64,000 nt of DNA from Pseudomonas shahriarae (GCF_014268455.2 NZ_CP077085.1:186001-250000), one strand, 5' to 3'; positions 11,853 through 23,639 are shown, counted from the first letter of the stretch. The notes: generated from the letters alone by a model not told the origin. Numbers and translations are program-made.

Positions 11853-12389
11853 TCAAGATTTCAATGCTTCGGCAAGATTCGCGAGTTTGCCGCGAATCGA
11901 GCCATCGATAACCAGGTCGCCGGCGCGGATGACAACACCCCCAATAAGGGATGGGTCTTCCGCAACTTGCAGGCGCACTTCCCGGTCGAGTCGTGCACTG
12001 AGAACCTTGGCGAGTTTGTCTTGCTGTTCTTGGTTCAATGCAAAAGCACTGGTCACTTCAACGTCTACCGACTTCTCTTGCTCGGCCTTGTACAGGTCGA
12101 ACAGAGCGGCAATCTCCGGCAAAAGCGGGAGACGGTCGTTTTCGGCAACGACGTGGATGAAGTTCTGCACTTTCACATCAAACTTGTCGCCGCACACGTC
12201 AATAAACGTGGCGGCCTTGTCTGCGCTCGTCAGTCGCGGGGCCTTGAGCACGCGCTGCATGGTGTCGTCTTGCGACACTGCTGCAGCCAGGCCGAGCATG
12301 GCTGACCAAGAGGCCAGCTGCTGGTGGGCCTGGGCGTGCTCGAAGGCTGCCTTAGCGTAAGGTCGGGCCAACGTGGTCAATTCTGCCAT
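11853..12389 (-). CDS. atpH: ATP synthase F1 subunit delta
   Basis: Peripheral-stalk subunit (OSCP homologue) linking the F1 head to the b subunits. The 178-residue sequence starts [19 protein letters not shown], the typical OSCP N-terminal helix, and ends with the C-terminal signature [20 protein letters not shown], then [10 protein letters not shown]. It lies 12 bp after atpF and 21 bp before atpA. Confidence 0.98.
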   Translation of the reverse strand: MAELTTLARPYAKAAFEHAQAHQQLASWSAMLGLAAAVSQDDTMQRVLKAPRLTSADKAATFIDVCGDKFDVKVQNFIHVVAENDRLPLLPEIAALFDLYKAEQEKSVDVEVTSAFALNQEQQDKLAKVLSARLDREVRLQVAEDPSLIGGVVIRAGDLVIDGSIRGKLANLAEALKS

Positions 12390-12401
12390 GATCGCCCTCG
12401 C

Positions 12402-12872
12402 TTAAATTTCAGCAGCCAGTTTGTTTACCAGCTCCGCGTGCGCGTTTTGATCGATTGTGGCACCCAGGATCTTCTCAGCACCGCCGACGGCCAGAGCACC
12501 CAGTTGGGCACGCAGCGCATCTTTGACACCGTTCAATTCCTGTTCGATCTCGGCCTGAGCCTGAACCTTCACACGGTCAGCGTCGATACGGGCTTTTTCA
12601 ACAGCCTCTTCAACAATCTGGTTACCGCGTTTCTTGGCTTGCTCAATGATTTCAGCTGCCTGAGCCTTCGCTTCGCGCAGTTGCTGACCCGCTTTATCTT
12701 GGGCCAACTCCAGGTCGCGAGCTGCTCGTGCGGCAGCGTCCAGTCCATCCGCGATCTTCTTCTGACGTTCGTGCAAAGCCGCGATGACCGGAGGCCATAC
12801 GAACTTCATGCAGAAAACAACAAAAATCAAGAACGCTAAGGACTGACCAATAATGGTTGCATTAATGTTCAC
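12402..12872 (-). CDS. atpF: ATP synthase F0 subunit b
   Basis: Peripheral-stalk membrane anchor. A GTG start at 12872 gives the family-standard 156 residues beginning [19 protein letters not shown], a single transmembrane helix, followed by a long charged helix ([15 protein letters not shown], then [20 protein letters not shown]) that dimerises as a right-handed coiled coil. The frame is open a further 12 codons upstream, but those residues do not match family members. It lies 56 bp after atpE and 12 bp before atpH. Confidence 0.96.
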   Translation of the reverse strand: MNINATIIGQSLAFLIFVVFCMKFVWPPVIAALHERQKKIADGLDAAARAARDLELAQDKAGQQLREAKAQAAEIIEQAKKRGNQIVEEAVEKARIDADRVKVQAQAEIEQELNGVKDALRAQLGALAVGGAEKILGATIDQNAHAELVNKLAAEI

Positions 12873-12928
12873 GCCAATACCTCGCTCGTTCGTTGCACAA
12901 CACACCAATCACTCGAAAAAACGAGTGA

Positions 12929-13201
<273 letters not shown>

Positions 13202-13319
13202 TTACGTCGTATGGTTTAGGTTTTTTAGATTTTAAAGCGGTAAAACAAATCGTTTCATAGCCCTGGTGGGCCACCTTCCCGTTTCACCGGGAAGGACATC
13301 AGACTAGTCGAGACTGGTC

Positions 13320-14613
<1,294 letters not shown>

Positions 14614-14687
14614 CACTCTTGCTCCTCAATGGTCGGCTGCCGGAAATCAATAACTTGGCATAATTTGTGCCGACAAAATGCGCGCAG

Positions 14688-14716
14688 AGTATAGGGGCGG
14701 TTCTGCCCCTATTCAA
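14688..14716 (-). promoter_or_regulatory. Predicted sigma-70 promoter of the atp operon
   Basis: On the minus strand TTGAAT and TATACT are separated by exactly 17 bases, 75 bp upstream of the atpI start. The spacer is a perfect 8-bp inverted repeat, ATAGGGGC and GCCCCTAT with a six-base loop, which overlaps both hexamers and could be an operator or a cruciform. Confidence 0.65.
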
Positions 14717-14761
14717 CTGCCAGGTAGTGATTTCCGACTGCGCGCTACATAAGCAAATGTT

Positions 14762-15634
14762 TCAGCGGATGTGGGAAAGAACGCCCTGAAGCTCATCAAG
14801 GGAGTTATATCCGATAACCAATTGCCCTTTACCCTTCTTGCCGTGGCGAATTTGCACCGCAGAGCCCAGCCGCTCGGCCAGGCGCTGCTCCAGGCGCGCG
14901 ATATCCGGATCAGTTTTGGTGGGTTCGACCGGTGCAGGTTTACCACTGAGCCACTGCCGAACCAGAGCCTCGGTCTGACGAACGGTGAGACCTCGTGCGA
15001 CAACGTGTCGCGCCCCTTCAACCTGTTGATTTTCCGGCAACCCGAGCAAAGCACGGGCATGACCCATTTCCAGGTCACCATGGGACAGCATGGTCTTGAT
15101 CACTTCCGGAAGCGCGATCAGGCGCAGCAGGTTGGAAACCGTGACACGGGATTTACCCACCGCGTCGGCCACTTCCTGCTGGGTCAGCTTGAATTCCTGC
15201 TGCAAACGCTGCAGGGCAATGGCTTCCTCGATCGGATTGAGGTCCTCACGCTGGATATTCTCGATCAGTGCCATGGCGATGGCCGTTTCATCCGGCACAT
15301 CGCGCACCATCGCCGGGATGGTTTCCTGGCCGGCCTGCTGGCTGGCGCGCCAGCGGCGTTCACCGGCGATGATTTCAAACCGACCGCCGCCAATGGGGCG
15401 TACGACAATCGGCTGCATCACGCCCTGGGCCTTGATCGAGTTCGCCAACTCCTCCAGCGCCTGCGGGTCCATGTCCCGGCGCGGCTGGTACTTGCCACGC
15501 TGGATCAGGTCCAGGGGCAGGTGCTGCAGCTCACGGGAGTCGGCCTGCACCGCCTGCTCTTCCAGCGAAGTGACAGTCGGACCACTCAGCAGTGCATCCA
15601 GTCCACGTCCGAGACCTCGTTTCTTGACGGCCAT
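14762..15634 (-). CDS. parB: Chromosome-partitioning protein ParB
   Basis: CTP-dependent parS-binding protein for segregation of the origin region. The 290-residue product has the ParA-interacting N-terminus (RGLGRGLDALL), the ParB/Srx domain with LIQRGKYQPRRDMD, GERRWRASQQAG and ENIQREDLNPIEEA (CTP and spreading motifs) and a helix-turn-helix (LTQQEVADAVGKSRVTVSNL). A C-terminal dimerisation segment follows. It lies 9 bp after parA on the same strand. Three near-consensus parS sites are present 11-15 kb away (27165, 27795, 30349). Confidence 0.97.
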   Translation of the reverse strand: MAVKKRGLGRGLDALLSGPTVTSLEEQAVQADSRELQHLPLDLIQRGKYQPRRDMDPQALEELANSIKAQGVMQPIVVRPIGGGRFEIIAGERRWRASQQAGQETIPAMVRDVPDETAIAMALIENIQREDLNPIEEAIALQRLQQEFKLTQQEVADAVGKSRVTVSNLLRLIALPEVIKTMLSHGDLEMGHARALLGLPENQQVEGARHVVARGLTVRQTEALVRQWLSGKPAPVEPTKTDPDIARLEQRLAERLGSAVQIRHGKKGKGQLVIGYNSLDELQGVLSHIR

Positions 15635-15643
15635 GGGGATTCC

Positions 15644-16441
15644 TTAAGTTGGCTGGGCTGCAGCGGTGCGTGAGTTGCGACGTTGGCGACGAACCATCTC
15701 GCCGGCCAGCGCCAGGTAGGCAATGGCACCACGCGATGACTTGTCGTACGCCAGCGCGGGCATGCCATAGCTTGGCGCTTCGGCCAGGCGGATGTTACGC
15801 GGGATCACTGTGTCGTAAAGCTGGTCGCCAAAGTGTTCCTTGAGCTGCGCCGACACATCGTTCATCAGGCTCAGGCGCGGGTCATACATGGTCCGCAGCA
15901 GGCCTTCGACCTTCAGGTTCGGGTTGAGCAACTCAGCGATACGCTTGATGTTATCCACAAGGTCGCTCAAGCCTTCGAGGGCGAAGTACTCGCACTGCAT
16001 GGGGATGATCACCCCATCGGCGGCAACCAGTGCGTTGAGCGTCAGCATCGACAGCGACGGCGGGCAGTCGATCAAAATGTAATCGTAATTCTCGCGGATC
16101 GGCGCCAGGGCGCTGCGCAGACGGCTTTCTTTCATCTGCATTTCCAGCAGCACCACTTCCGCCGCGGTCAAATCGCGGTTGGCCGGCAGCAACTGATAAC
16201 CGCCGTGCTCGGAATAGTGCATGGCCTGGGCCAGGTCGCACTCGCCTATCAGCAAGTCGTAGACCGAGTTTTCCAGGCCGTGTTTATCCACACCGCTACC
16301 CATGGTGGCGTTGCCCTGTGGATCGAGGTCGATCAACAGCACCCGACGCTTGGTAGCGACCAGGGATGCTGCGAGGTTGATGCAGGTGGTGGTTTTACCC
16401 ACGCCACCTTTCTGGTTCGCTATCGCGAATACCTTAGCCAT
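15644..16441 (-). CDS. parA: Chromosome-partitioning ATPase ParA (Soj)
   Basis: Deviant Walker-type ATPase that binds DNA non-specifically and moves ParB-parS complexes. The 265-residue chain starts MAKVFAIANQKGGVGKTTTC with the deviant Walker A (KGGVGKTT), then LLIDLDPQGNATMG (Walker A') and YILIDCPPSLSMLTLNALVA (Walker B). It has no N-terminal HTH, so it is the short chromosomal type. The start at 16441 fits the family; six upstream in-frame codons are not expected to be used. It is sandwiched between rsmG and parB. Confidence 0.97.
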   Translation of the reverse strand: MAKVFAIANQKGGVGKTTTCINLAASLVATKRRVLLIDLDPQGNATMGSGVDKHGLENSVYDLLIGECDLAQAMHYSEHGGYQLLPANRDLTAAEVVLLEMQMKESRLRSALAPIRENYDYILIDCPPSLSMLTLNALVAADGVIIPMQCEYFALEGLSDLVDNIKRIAELLNPNLKVEGLLRTMYDPRLSLMNDVSAQLKEHFGDQLYDTVIPRNIRLAEAPSYGMPALAYDKSSRGAIAYLALAGEMVRRQRRNSRTAAAQPT

Positions 16442-16459
16442 TCTTGCTTGTGTTCCCAA

Positions 16460-17104
16460 TCATGCCGTGCGGCGCAGTATCAGCAGATGGCGTTGGCCTT
16501 GGCAACCGGGTACGGCCAAGGCGTGTTCGCTATCGAGGTGGAAGTCTGCCGGCAATGCTAACAGCTCGTCGCTTGGATGAACGCCCTTCATTGCCAGCCA
16601 ACGGGTGTTCAGGTCGCCCAGGTGGCGGGTCCAGTTGCTGAAGTTCTCCATGCTGCTGAAGGCCCTGGAAACAATTCCGTTGAAGGGCAGTTCAGGCGTG
16701 AAGGCTTCGACCCGGCTGTGGATAACTTGCAGGTTGTCCAGCTTGAGTTCGAGTTTGACCTGGGTCAGGAAACGGGTTTTCTTGCCGTTGCTGTCCAGGC
16801 AGGTCACTTGCGACTCGGGAAACAGGATCGCCAACGGGATGCCTGGCATACCGCCACCACTGCCAACGTCCAGCCAGCGACCGTTCTCGATAAATGGCAT
16901 CACGCTCAAGCTGTCGAGCAGATGCCGCGAAACCATTTCATCGGGATCGCGCACCGCAGTGAGGTTGTAAGCCTTGTTCCACTTGATCAACAGGGCCAGG
17001 TAGCCCAACAGCAATTCGTGCTGGGTTTCGGTCAAGTGCACACCCAACTGGCGTGCACCTGTGGATAACTCTTCGGCGTGTTGCGAGGTGACCAACGAAC
17101 TCAA
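16460..17104 (-). CDS. rsmG: 16S rRNA (guanine-527-N7)-methyltransferase
   Basis: SAM-dependent enzyme that methylates G527 of 16S rRNA; its loss is a known route to low-level streptomycin resistance. The 214-residue product has the SAM motif [20 protein letters not shown] near residue 70 and [10 protein letters not shown] near 150. The TTG start at 17104 overlaps the mnmG stop by 4 bases (TTGA), so the two genes are translationally coupled, as in many gamma-proteobacteria. Confidence 0.96.
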   Translation of the reverse strand: MSSLVTSQHAEELSTGARQLGVHLTETQHELLLGYLALLIKWNKAYNLTAVRDPDEMVSRHLLDSLSVMPFIENGRWLDVGSGGGMPGIPLAILFPESQVTCLDSNGKKTRFLTQVKLELKLDNLQVIHSRVEAFTPELPFNGIVSRAFSSMENFSNWTRHLGDLNTRWLAMKGVHPSDELLALPADFHLDSEHALAVPGCQGQRHLLILRRTA

Positions 17105-18993
17105 GCGCTTTGCTCCAACTGACGGCCCGCGCCGCGTTTTTTCAAATGAATCATCAACAGCGAAATGGCTGCCGGGGTGACTCCCGGGATACGGGAGGCC
17201 TGGCCCAGGGTTTCGGGGCGAGTTATCCCCAGCTTGCTTTGAATCTCTTTCGACAGCCCGGAAATACCGGTGTAGTCGATATCCACAGGCAGCTTGGTGT
17301 CTTCACTGGCGCGCAGCCGAGCGATCTCGTCCTGCTGGCGGTCAATGTAACCGGCATATTTGGTCTTGATTTCGACCTGCTCGGCCACCTGTGGATCTTC
17401 TGCGCCGCCGCCCGTTACTTCGACCAGGCCAGCGTAGTCGATTTCCGGACGGGACAGCAGGTTCAGCAGGTTGTACTCGTGGGTCAGTGGCGTGCCGAAT
17501 TTTTCGGCAATGGCATCGCCCTGCTCCGTGCCCGGGCGGACCCAGGTACTTTTCAGGCGCTGCTCTTCCAGTTCGATGCTTTCGCGTTTTTTGCAGAACG
17601 CTTCCCAGCGCGCGTCATCGACCAGGCCCAGCTCACGACCTTTTTCGGTCAGGCGCAGGTCGGCGTTGTCTTCGCGCAGGATCAGGCGATATTCGGCCCG
17701 GGAGGTGAACATCCGGTACGGTTCCTGAGTACCCAGGGTAATCAGGTCGTCGACCAACACCCCGATGTACGCTTCATCGCGACGCGGGCACCAGCTGTCT
17801 TTGCCCTGGGCGCGCAATGCGGCGTTGGTCCCGGCCAGCAAACCCTGGGCGCCGGCTTCTTCGTAACCGGTGGTGCCGTTGATTTGCCCGGCGAAGAACA
17901 GGCCGCCGATCACCTTGGTTTCCAGGCTGTATTTCAAGTCCCGTGGATCAAAGTAGTCGTACTCGATGGCGTAGCCCGGACGCACGATATGAGCGTTTTC
18001 CATGCCGCGAATCGACTGCACGATCTGAATTTGCACGTCGAACGGCAGGGAAGTGGAAATCCCGTTCGGGTACAGCTCGTGGGTCGTCAAACCTTCCGGC
18101 TCGATGAAGACCTGGTGGCTTTCCTTGTCGGCAAAGCGGTGGATCTTGTCTTCGATCGACGGGCAGTAACGCGGGCCGATACCTTCGATCACCCCGGAAT
18201 ACATCGGCGAACGATCGAGGTTGGCGGCGATGATTTCGTGGGTACGCGCATTGGTGTGGGTAATCCAGCAGCTCACCTGTTTGGGGTGCTGCTCCTTGGA
18301 ACCCATGAACGACATTACCGGGATAGGCGTATCCCCGGCCTGTTCGGTCATCACCGAGAAATCCACAGAACGCCCGTCGATACGCGGCGGGGTCCCGGTT
18401 TTCAGGCGACCGACACGCAGTGGCAGTTCGCGAAGGCGATGAGCGAGGGCAATCGACGGCGGATCACCGGCGCGACCACCGGAATAGTTCTGCATTCCGA
18501 TGTGGATAAGTCCACCGAGGAAGGTCCCCGTGGTCAGCACCACGGATTCTGCGAAGAAACGCAGACCCATCTGGGTGACAACACCGCGCACCTGGTCCTG
18601 CTCGACGATCAGATCATCCGCTGCCTGTTGAAATATCCACAGGTTGGGTTGGTTTTCCAGGGTTTCGCGTACCGCCGCCTTGTACAAAATGCGGTCGGCT
18701 TGTGCCCGAGTAGCACGCACGGCCGGGCCTTTGCGGCTGTTGAGCACGCGAAATTGAATACCACCTTTATCGGTAGCCATGGCCATCACACCGCCAAGGG
18801 CGTCGATTTCCTTGACCAGGTGGCTCTTGCCGATCCCACCAATGGCGGGGTTGCAACTCATGGCACCGAGGGTTTCCACGTTGTGCGTCAGCAATAGGGT
18901 TTTGACCCCCATGCGGGCTGACGCCAGTGCTGCCTCGGTACCGGCATGACCGCCGCCGATGACGATCACTTCAAAACGGGAAGGGAAATCCAC
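17101..18993 (-). CDS. mnmG: tRNA U34 carboxymethylaminomethyl modification enzyme MnmG
   Basis: FAD-dependent partner of MnmE that installs cmnm5 on U34 of tRNAs reading split codon boxes. The 630-residue chain opens with the dinucleotide-binding motif [20 protein letters not shown], has [20 protein letters not shown], and the GIDA signature near 270-290 ([15 protein letters not shown]). The C-terminal helical region ends [16 protein letters not shown]. The start is GTG; two GTG codons in tandem (18996, 18993) are possible and the second matches homologue length. The long upstream region contains the DnaA-box-like cluster described separately. Confidence 0.97.
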   Translation of the reverse strand: MDFPSRFEVIVIGGGHAGTEAALASARMGVKTLLLTHNVETLGAMSCNPAIGGIGKSHLVKEIDALGGVMAMATDKGGIQFRVLNSRKGPAVRATRAQADRILYKAAVRETLENQPNLWIFQQAADDLIVEQDQVRGVVTQMGLRFFAESVVLTTGTFLGGLIHIGMQNYSGGRAGDPPSIALAHRLRELPLRVGRLKTGTPPRIDGRSVDFSVMTEQAGDTPIPVMSFMGSKEQHPKQVSCWITHTNARTHEIIAANLDRSPMYSGVIEGIGPRYCPSIEDKIHRFADKESHQVFIEPEGLTTHELYPNGISTSLPFDVQIQIVQSIRGMENAHIVRPGYAIEYDYFDPRDLKYSLETKVIGGLFFAGQINGTTGYEEAGAQGLLAGTNAALRAQGKDSWCPRRDEAYIGVLVDDLITLGTQEPYRMFTSRAEYRLILREDNADLRLTEKGRELGLVDDARWEAFCKKRESIELEEQRLKSTWVRPGTEQGDAIAEKFGTPLTHEYNLLNLLSRPEIDYAGLVEVTGGGAEDPQVAEQVEIKTKYAGYIDRQQDEIARLRASEDTKLPVDIDYTGISGLSKEIQSKLGITRPETLGQASRIPGVTPAAISLLMIHLKKRGAGRQLEQSA

Positions 18994-19545
18994 CACGCAC
19001 CTCGTGCCTGCTTATGTAGGTAATTAGGAATTGATTGGTTGAGCTGGTTTTAGAGCTTTGGCGGCAAGTATAGGGACTTAGCCCTTCCTAAAGAACCCTT
19101 TGCACAAAATTTAACCAGCTGTGGATGAATCACAGATAATAGAAATTAAAAGAGAGAAATTTATTAAATCTTTGTTTTTATGTTTATTTCTACTGAGCCT
19201 ACTTTCTGTGGATAGATTGCTACAGCCCTTTATTTACGATGTGTACAGAGATTCAAAAGTCTGTGGTTAGGTGTCAAGGAGGCCCTTGGATAAGTGCTTT
19301 AAGCCTGTGGATTAAACAGGTGGTTATCCACAGAGGGGTTTTTACTCAGGTTTCGAGCCCTGTTATCAACTGGGCACAGGGGCGGTTATTCACAGGGCTT
19401 AATCCACAGAAAAGCCTCAGCCGCGGTAAATTTCGCCCACGGCAAGGCCACCTCGGGGCGAGGTTATTGTCAGAAAATACGCGGGAGTGTCCTGAAACGG
19501 ACAAAACAGACAGGCACGAATGGCCTGTCTGTGAACAACGAAGGG
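18994..19545. promoter_or_regulatory. mnmG-mnmE intergenic region with DnaA-box cluster and AT-rich block (oriC-like)
   Basis: About 550 bp without a gene. One exact DnaA box TTATCCACA is at 19324-19332. One-mismatch copies are at 19120 (TGTGGATGA), 19207 (TGTGGATAG), 19306 (TGTGGATTA), 19386 (TTATTCACA) and 19400 (TAATCCACA), and a weaker one is at 19262. Next to them 19129-19190 is very AT-rich (TAATAGAAATTAAAAG, AAATTTATTAAATC). The arrangement resembles a replication origin and sits where E. coli has oriC, next to gidA (mnmG). A minus-strand TATACT at 19067-19072 may be the -10 of mnmG. 19441-19545 contains nothing recognised. Confidence 0.6.
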
Positions 19546-20916
19546 CTATTTACCGATGCAGAAACTGGAAAAGATCCTGCCGAGCAGGTCATCGGAACTG
19601 AATGCCCCGGTAATCTCCCCCAGAAGCTGCTGTGCCTGACGCAAATCCTCGGCCAGAAGCTCTCCTGCCCCTGCCAGGGTCAACTGCGCACGGCCGTGCT
19701 CAAGGGCGGCACTGGCATGGCGCAGGGCTTCCAGATGCCTGCGGCGAGCACTGAAGCTGCTTTCCGAGGTCTGTTCGTAGCCCATGCAGGCCTTGAGGTG
19801 ATCGCGCAGCAGCTCCAGGCCATCACCGGCAGACTTGGCGCTGAGGCTGATGGTGACATGGCCATCTTCGCTGACCTCCAGGGCAATCGCCTCACCCGTG
19901 AGGTCCGCCTTGTTGCGAATCAGCGTGACTTTGGCCGGATCAGGCCGCTGTTCAAGGAATTCTGGCCACAGGGCAAAAGGATCGACGGCCTCCGGCGCGG
20001 TGGCATCCACCACCAGCAGCACCCGATCCGCTTCACCGATAGCCTTGAGCGCCCGTTCCACACCGATTTTTTCCACCTGGTCATCGGTATCACGCAAACC
20101 GGCGGTATCGACCACGTGCAGTGGCATACCATCAATGTGGATATGTTCGCGAAGGATATCCCGGGTAGTACCTGCAATCTCGGTAACAATCGCCGCCTCA
20201 CGCCCTGCCAGGGCATTGAGCAGGCTGGACTTGCCAGCGTTGGGCCGGCCGGCAATCACCACGGTCATGCCGTCGCGCAGCAGTGCGCCCTGCCCGGCCT
20301 CCTTCAAAACTGTGGATAACTCGTCCCGCACTTTGTCCAGCATGGCCAGGACATGGCCATCGGCAAGAAAATCGATTTCTTCTTCCGGAAAATCAATCGC
20401 CGCCTCGACATAGATGCGCAAACTGATCAATTGCTCGGTGAGGTTATGCACACGCAGGGAAAACGCCCCCTGCAATGAGCGCAGGGCATTGCGCGCAGCC
20501 TGTGCAGAACTGGCCTCGATCAAATCGGCAATCGCCTCAGCCTGGGCCAGGTCGAGCTTGTCATTGAGAAACGCGCGCTCGCTGAATTCACCAGGCCGTG
20601 CAAGACGGCAGCCCAACTGCAGGCAACGCTGTAGCAGCATGTCGAGGACGATAGGCCCGCCATGTCCCTGCAGTTCCAGCACATCTTCACCGGTGAACGA
20701 GTTTGGGCCCGGGAAATACAGGGCCAGGCCCTCATCCAGTACCTCAAGATCCTCGCCGAAGAAAGGCCCGTAATGCGCATACCGGGGTTTGAGCTCACGG
20801 CCACTGATCGCTTTAGCGGCAATGCCGGCAAGCGGCCCGGAAATTCGAACGATACCGACACCGCCCCGGCCCTGAGCGGTGGCGACGGCAGCGATGGTTT
20901 CACGAGGAGCGCTCAT
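19546..20916 (-). CDS. mnmE: tRNA modification GTPase MnmE
   Basis: GTPase partner of MnmG in U34 wobble modification. The 456-residue protein starts [20 protein letters not shown], the N-terminal formyl-tetrahydrofolate-binding domain. The inserted G domain carries [18 protein letters not shown] (P-loop), [10 protein letters not shown] (switch), [10 protein letters not shown] and RNKADLTG. It ends with the invariant C-terminal CIGK, needed for activity. Six codons upstream of the ATG at 20916 are in frame but not family-like. It lies downstream of yidC, from which a hairpin terminator separates it. Confidence 0.97.
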   Translation of the reverse strand: MSAPRETIAAVATAQGRGGVGIVRISGPLAGIAAKAISGRELKPRYAHYGPFFGEDLEVLDEGLALYFPGPNSFTGEDVLELQGHGGPIVLDMLLQRCLQLGCRLARPGEFSERAFLNDKLDLAQAEAIADLIEASSAQAARNALRSLQGAFSLRVHNLTEQLISLRIYVEAAIDFPEEEIDFLADGHVLAMLDKVRDELSTVLKEAGQGALLRDGMTVVIAGRPNAGKSSLLNALAGREAAIVTEIAGTTRDILREHIHIDGMPLHVVDTAGLRDTDDQVEKIGVERALKAIGEADRVLLVVDATAPEAVDPFALWPEFLEQRPDPAKVTLIRNKADLTGEAIALEVSEDGHVTISLSAKSAGDGLELLRDHLKACMGYEQTSESSFSARRRHLEALRHASAALEHGRAQLTLAGAGELLAEDLRQAQQLLGEITGAFSSDDLLGRIFSSFCIGK

Positions 20917-20950
20917 CAGCGGTTTCCCAGACAAAAGTGACAGAATGCAA

Positions 20951-20971
20951 AACGCCCCACGAGGGGGCGTC
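20951..20971 (-). terminator. Hairpin between yidC and mnmE
   Basis: AACGCCCC and GGGGGCGTC pair around ACGA. Read on the minus strand it lies 25 bp past the yidC stop and is followed by a short TTTT-type tail, so it probably ends or attenuates the rpmH-yidC transcript. An exact DnaA box (20980-20988) sits beside it. Confidence 0.6.
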
Positions 20972-20995
20972 TTGAGTGGTTATCCACAGAGTAAG

Positions 20996-22678
20996 TTACG
21001 CCTCGGCTTTTTTGGCAGCCGCTTCGATCTTACGTGTGATGTACCACTGTTGAGAGATCGACAACACGTTGTTGACCACCCAGTACAGAACCAGACCAGC
21101 CGGGAACCACAGGAAGAAGAAGGTGAAGATGATTGGCATCATTTTCATCACCTTGGCCTGCATCGGATCCGGAGGTGTTGGGTTCAGACGCTGCTGGATG
21201 AACATGGTCGCGCCCATGATGATCGGCAGGATAAAGAACGGGTCTTTGATCGACAAGTCAGTTATCCACAGCATGAACGGCGCCTGGCGCATTTCCACGC
21301 TTTCCAGGAGTACCCAGTACAGCGACAGGAACACCGGCATCTGCACCAGAATCGGCAAGCATCCACCCAGCGGGTTGATCTTCTCTTTCTTGTACAGCTC
21401 CATCATGGCTTGCGACATTTTCTGCCGGTCATCGCCATGTTGCTCTTTCAACGCAGCCAGTTTCGGTGCAACGGCGCGCATACGGGCCATCGATTTGTAG
21501 CTGGCGGCCGACAGCGGGAAGAAAATCCCCTTGATCAGCATGGTCAGGAAGATGATCGACCAGCCCCAGTTACCGACGATGCTGTGGATATGTTGCAGCA
21601 ACCAGAAGATTGGCTGGGCAATGAACCACAGGATGCCGTAATCCACAGTCAGTTCCAGACCTGGGGATAACTCCTTGAGGACGGCCTGGCTTTTCGGGCC
21701 GGCATACAAGGTGGCGCTGGTTTCAGCCTTGGCACCTGGCGCAACGGTCAACGCCGGGCCAGTGAAACCAATGATGTAGTTACCCTGGTTGTCCTTGCGG
21801 GTCTGGACCAGGTTGGCTTCGCCCCTGTTCGGGATCCACGCGGTTACAAAGTAGTGTTGCAGCCAGGCTACCCAACCACCTTGTACTGTTTCTTTCAGCG
21901 CGCCCTTGTCGATGTCTTTCATCGACACTTTTTTGTACGGCTCGTTACTTGTCCACAGGGCGGCGCCCAGGTAAGTCGCGGTGCCGGTGGCTGTGCTGGA
22001 AGACGGATCGGAGCTGCCATCACGCTTGAGCTGGGCAAACAGGTTGCCTGTCCAGGCCTTTTCGCTGGTGTTGTCGATCAGGTAAGTGACTTTCAGATCG
22101 TACAAACCGCGCGTGAAGCTGAAGCGCTTGATGTAATTGACGCCGTCGTGACTGAATTTCAGGTCGACGTTCAACTGGTTTTGGCCATCAGCCAGTTGAT
22201 AAGTCTTCTGTTCGGTCGAATAAACCGGACGACCGGTAGCACGAGCATCAGGACCATCAGTGCCAGTCAGGCCGCTTTGTGCCAGATAAACACGCTCGCC
22301 ACCATTGTCGAACAACTGGAAAGGAACATCCGGATGGTCTTGGCGACGTGGGTACAGTGGCAATTTCAGCTGGGCGATATCGCCACCCTGTGGATCGATC
22401 GCCAGGTCCAGTACATCCGTTTTGACGTGGATGAGGTCTTTATTGGTGATGACCGCGTTATCTACAGGGGTGCTGGTATCGGCATTCGCGCTGGGTACAT
22501 CGGCACTGGCGGAAGCATTGTTACCCAACGGTGCATCTGCAATAGCAGGAGCAGACTGATTGGTAGCAACATTCTGAGTCGGCAGGGCAGCCTGGCCATA
22601 GTCCTGGTTCCATTTCAGAACCATAACGTAGGACACGATTGCCAGGGCGACGATCAGGATCGTGCGTTTAATATCCAT
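20996..22678 (-). CDS. yidC: Membrane protein insertase YidC
   Basis: Inserts and folds inner-membrane proteins, alone (for example F0 c subunit) or with SecYEG. The 560-residue product has an N-terminal signal anchor (RTILIVALAIVSYVMVLKW), a long periplasmic beta-sandwich P1 domain with an Asp/Ala/Ser-rich linker (residues ~35-90), and the C-terminal five-helix core (WGWSIIFLTMLIKGIFFPLS, PIIMGATMFIQQRLNP, IIFTFFFLWFPAGLVLYWVV). The conserved positively charged groove residue is in KGIFFPLSAASYKSMARM. It follows yidD by 2 bp. Confidence 0.98.
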   Translation of the reverse strand: MDIKRTILIVALAIVSYVMVLKWNQDYGQAALPTQNVATNQSAPAIADAPLGNNASASADVPSANADTSTPVDNAVITNKDLIHVKTDVLDLAIDPQGGDIAQLKLPLYPRRQDHPDVPFQLFDNGGERVYLAQSGLTGTDGPDARATGRPVYSTEQKTYQLADGQNQLNVDLKFSHDGVNYIKRFSFTRGLYDLKVTYLIDNTSEKAWTGNLFAQLKRDGSSDPSSSTATGTATYLGAALWTSNEPYKKVSMKDIDKGALKETVQGGWVAWLQHYFVTAWIPNRGEANLVQTRKDNQGNYIIGFTGPALTVAPGAKAETSATLYAGPKSQAVLKELSPGLELTVDYGILWFIAQPIFWLLQHIHSIVGNWGWSIIFLTMLIKGIFFPLSAASYKSMARMRAVAPKLAALKEQHGDDRQKMSQAMMELYKKEKINPLGGCLPILVQMPVFLSLYWVLLESVEMRQAPFMLWITDLSIKDPFFILPIIMGATMFIQQRLNPTPPDPMQAKVMKMMPIIFTFFFLWFPAGLVLYWVVNNVLSISQQWYITRKIEAAAKKAEA

Positions 22679-22680
22679 GA

Positions 22681-22926
22681 TTACTCGGCCATCGAAGAAG
22701 AACGGGAGGTAGGGATAGGCGGAACCGGGTCATAACCACCGGGATTCCACGGATGACAGCGACCTAAACGACGAAAGGTCAGCCAGCCACCGCGCAGAAG
22801 GCCATGATTTTCTATGGCTTCATACGCGTAGCAGGAACAACTGGGGTAGAAACGACAGTGGCTGGCCATCAGCGGACTAATGGCATAGCGGTAAAACTGG
22901 ATCGGAACGAGGGCCAGTTTACGCAT
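22681..22926 (-). CDS. yidD: Membrane protein insertion efficiency factor YidD
   Basis: Small 81-residue protein that assists YidC-dependent insertion. It starts [20 protein letters not shown] and has the family's Cys-containing core [19 protein letters not shown], then [20 protein letters not shown] with the conserved HPWNPGG. Its ATG overlaps the 3' end of rnpA by 8 bp and it ends 2 bp before yidC, giving tight coupling. Confidence 0.96.
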   Translation of the reverse strand: MRKLALVPIQFYRYAISPLMASHCRFYPSCSCYAYEAIENHGLLRGGWLTFRRLGRCHPWNPGGYDPVPPIPTSRSSSMAE

Positions 22927-23323
22927 CAGTGCTGTCTACCCCTACAGTTTCGGGGCTGACTGCTGGAGTCGGCTTGCTGGTGCGAGCCAAACGTTTCCAG
23001 AGCTTGCCGAAATGCTGAATCAATTCGGGGTTTTCTACGTCCCCCAAGCCTTTGCGCGCGACGATAACAATATCCCAACCAACCAGAGTGTCCTGGTGGA
23101 GGCGAAACGATTCGCGCATCAGACGCTTGAGGCGATTGCGCTCAACGGAGAGCTTTACGCTCTTCTTGCCGATCACCAACCCGAGACGGGGGTGATCCAG
23201 ATCGTTGTTACGCGCAAGGAGCAGGAGATTTTTCCCCGGAACCTTGCCGGTGGGGGAGTCAAAGACTGCCTTGAAGTGCCGGGGGGTTAGCAGACGCTTT
23301 TCCCGACTGAAGTCCTGACTCAC
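22919..23323 (-). CDS. rnpA: Ribonuclease P protein component
   Basis: Protein cofactor of RNase P in tRNA 5' maturation. With the GTG start at 23323 the product has 134 residues, beginning [20 protein letters not shown] and carrying the RNR signature [16 protein letters not shown]. The frame stays open upstream through rpmH in another phase, but those codons are antisensible to homology and belong to L34. It begins 16 bp after the rpmH stop and overlaps yidD by 8 bp. Confidence 0.96.
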   Translation of the reverse strand: MSQDFSREKRLLTPRHFKAVFDSPTGKVPGKNLLLLARNNDLDHPRLGLVIGKKSVKLSVERNRLKRLMRESFRLHQDTLVGWDIVIVARKGLGDVENPELIQHFGKLWKRLARTSKPTPAVSPETVGVDSTDA

Positions 23324-23339
23324 CACCAGTACCGGATTA

Positions 23340-23474
23340 TCAAACTGCCAGACGCGCACGACCTTTGGCGCGGCGACGCGACAGGACAGCACGGCCGTTC
23401 TTGGTAGCCATGCGAGCACGGAAACCGTGGGTACGGGCGCGTTTGATGGTGCTTGGTTGGAAAGTACGTTTCAT
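23340..23474 (-). CDS. rpmH: 50S ribosomal protein L34
   Basis: 44-residue very basic ribosomal protein, read directly from the minus strand: [20 protein letters not shown], then [20 protein letters not shown] and RLAV before TGA. Only codons 1-44 fit, which is the standard length. It heads the rpmH-rnpA-yidD-yidC operon and borders oriC, the usual order in Pseudomonas. Confidence 0.98.
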   Translation of the reverse strand: MKRTFQPSTIKRARTHGFRARMATKNGRAVLSRRRAKGRARLAV

Positions 23475-23534
23475 GGCGTGTTACCTGGTTCGTCCACAAC
23501 GGGCCGGAATGGCCCCCGTTTTAAGAGACCGGGG

Positions 23535-23563
23535 ATTCTAGAGAAAGCAAGCCTCTAGGTCAA
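23535..23563 (-). promoter_or_regulatory. Predicted sigma-70 promoter of rpmH operon
   Basis: On the minus strand TTGACC (23558-23563) and TAGAAT (23535-23540) are separated by 17 bases, about 60 bp upstream of the rpmH start. Both hexamers are close to consensus and it is the only such pair noticed in this interval. Confidence 0.7.
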
Positions 23564-23639
23564 TTTCCAACCAGCTATTCCTTCAATTAGATATCTGAGG
23601 GCATCAAGACCGATTCCGGGCGGTTCGACTTTGACGAGC

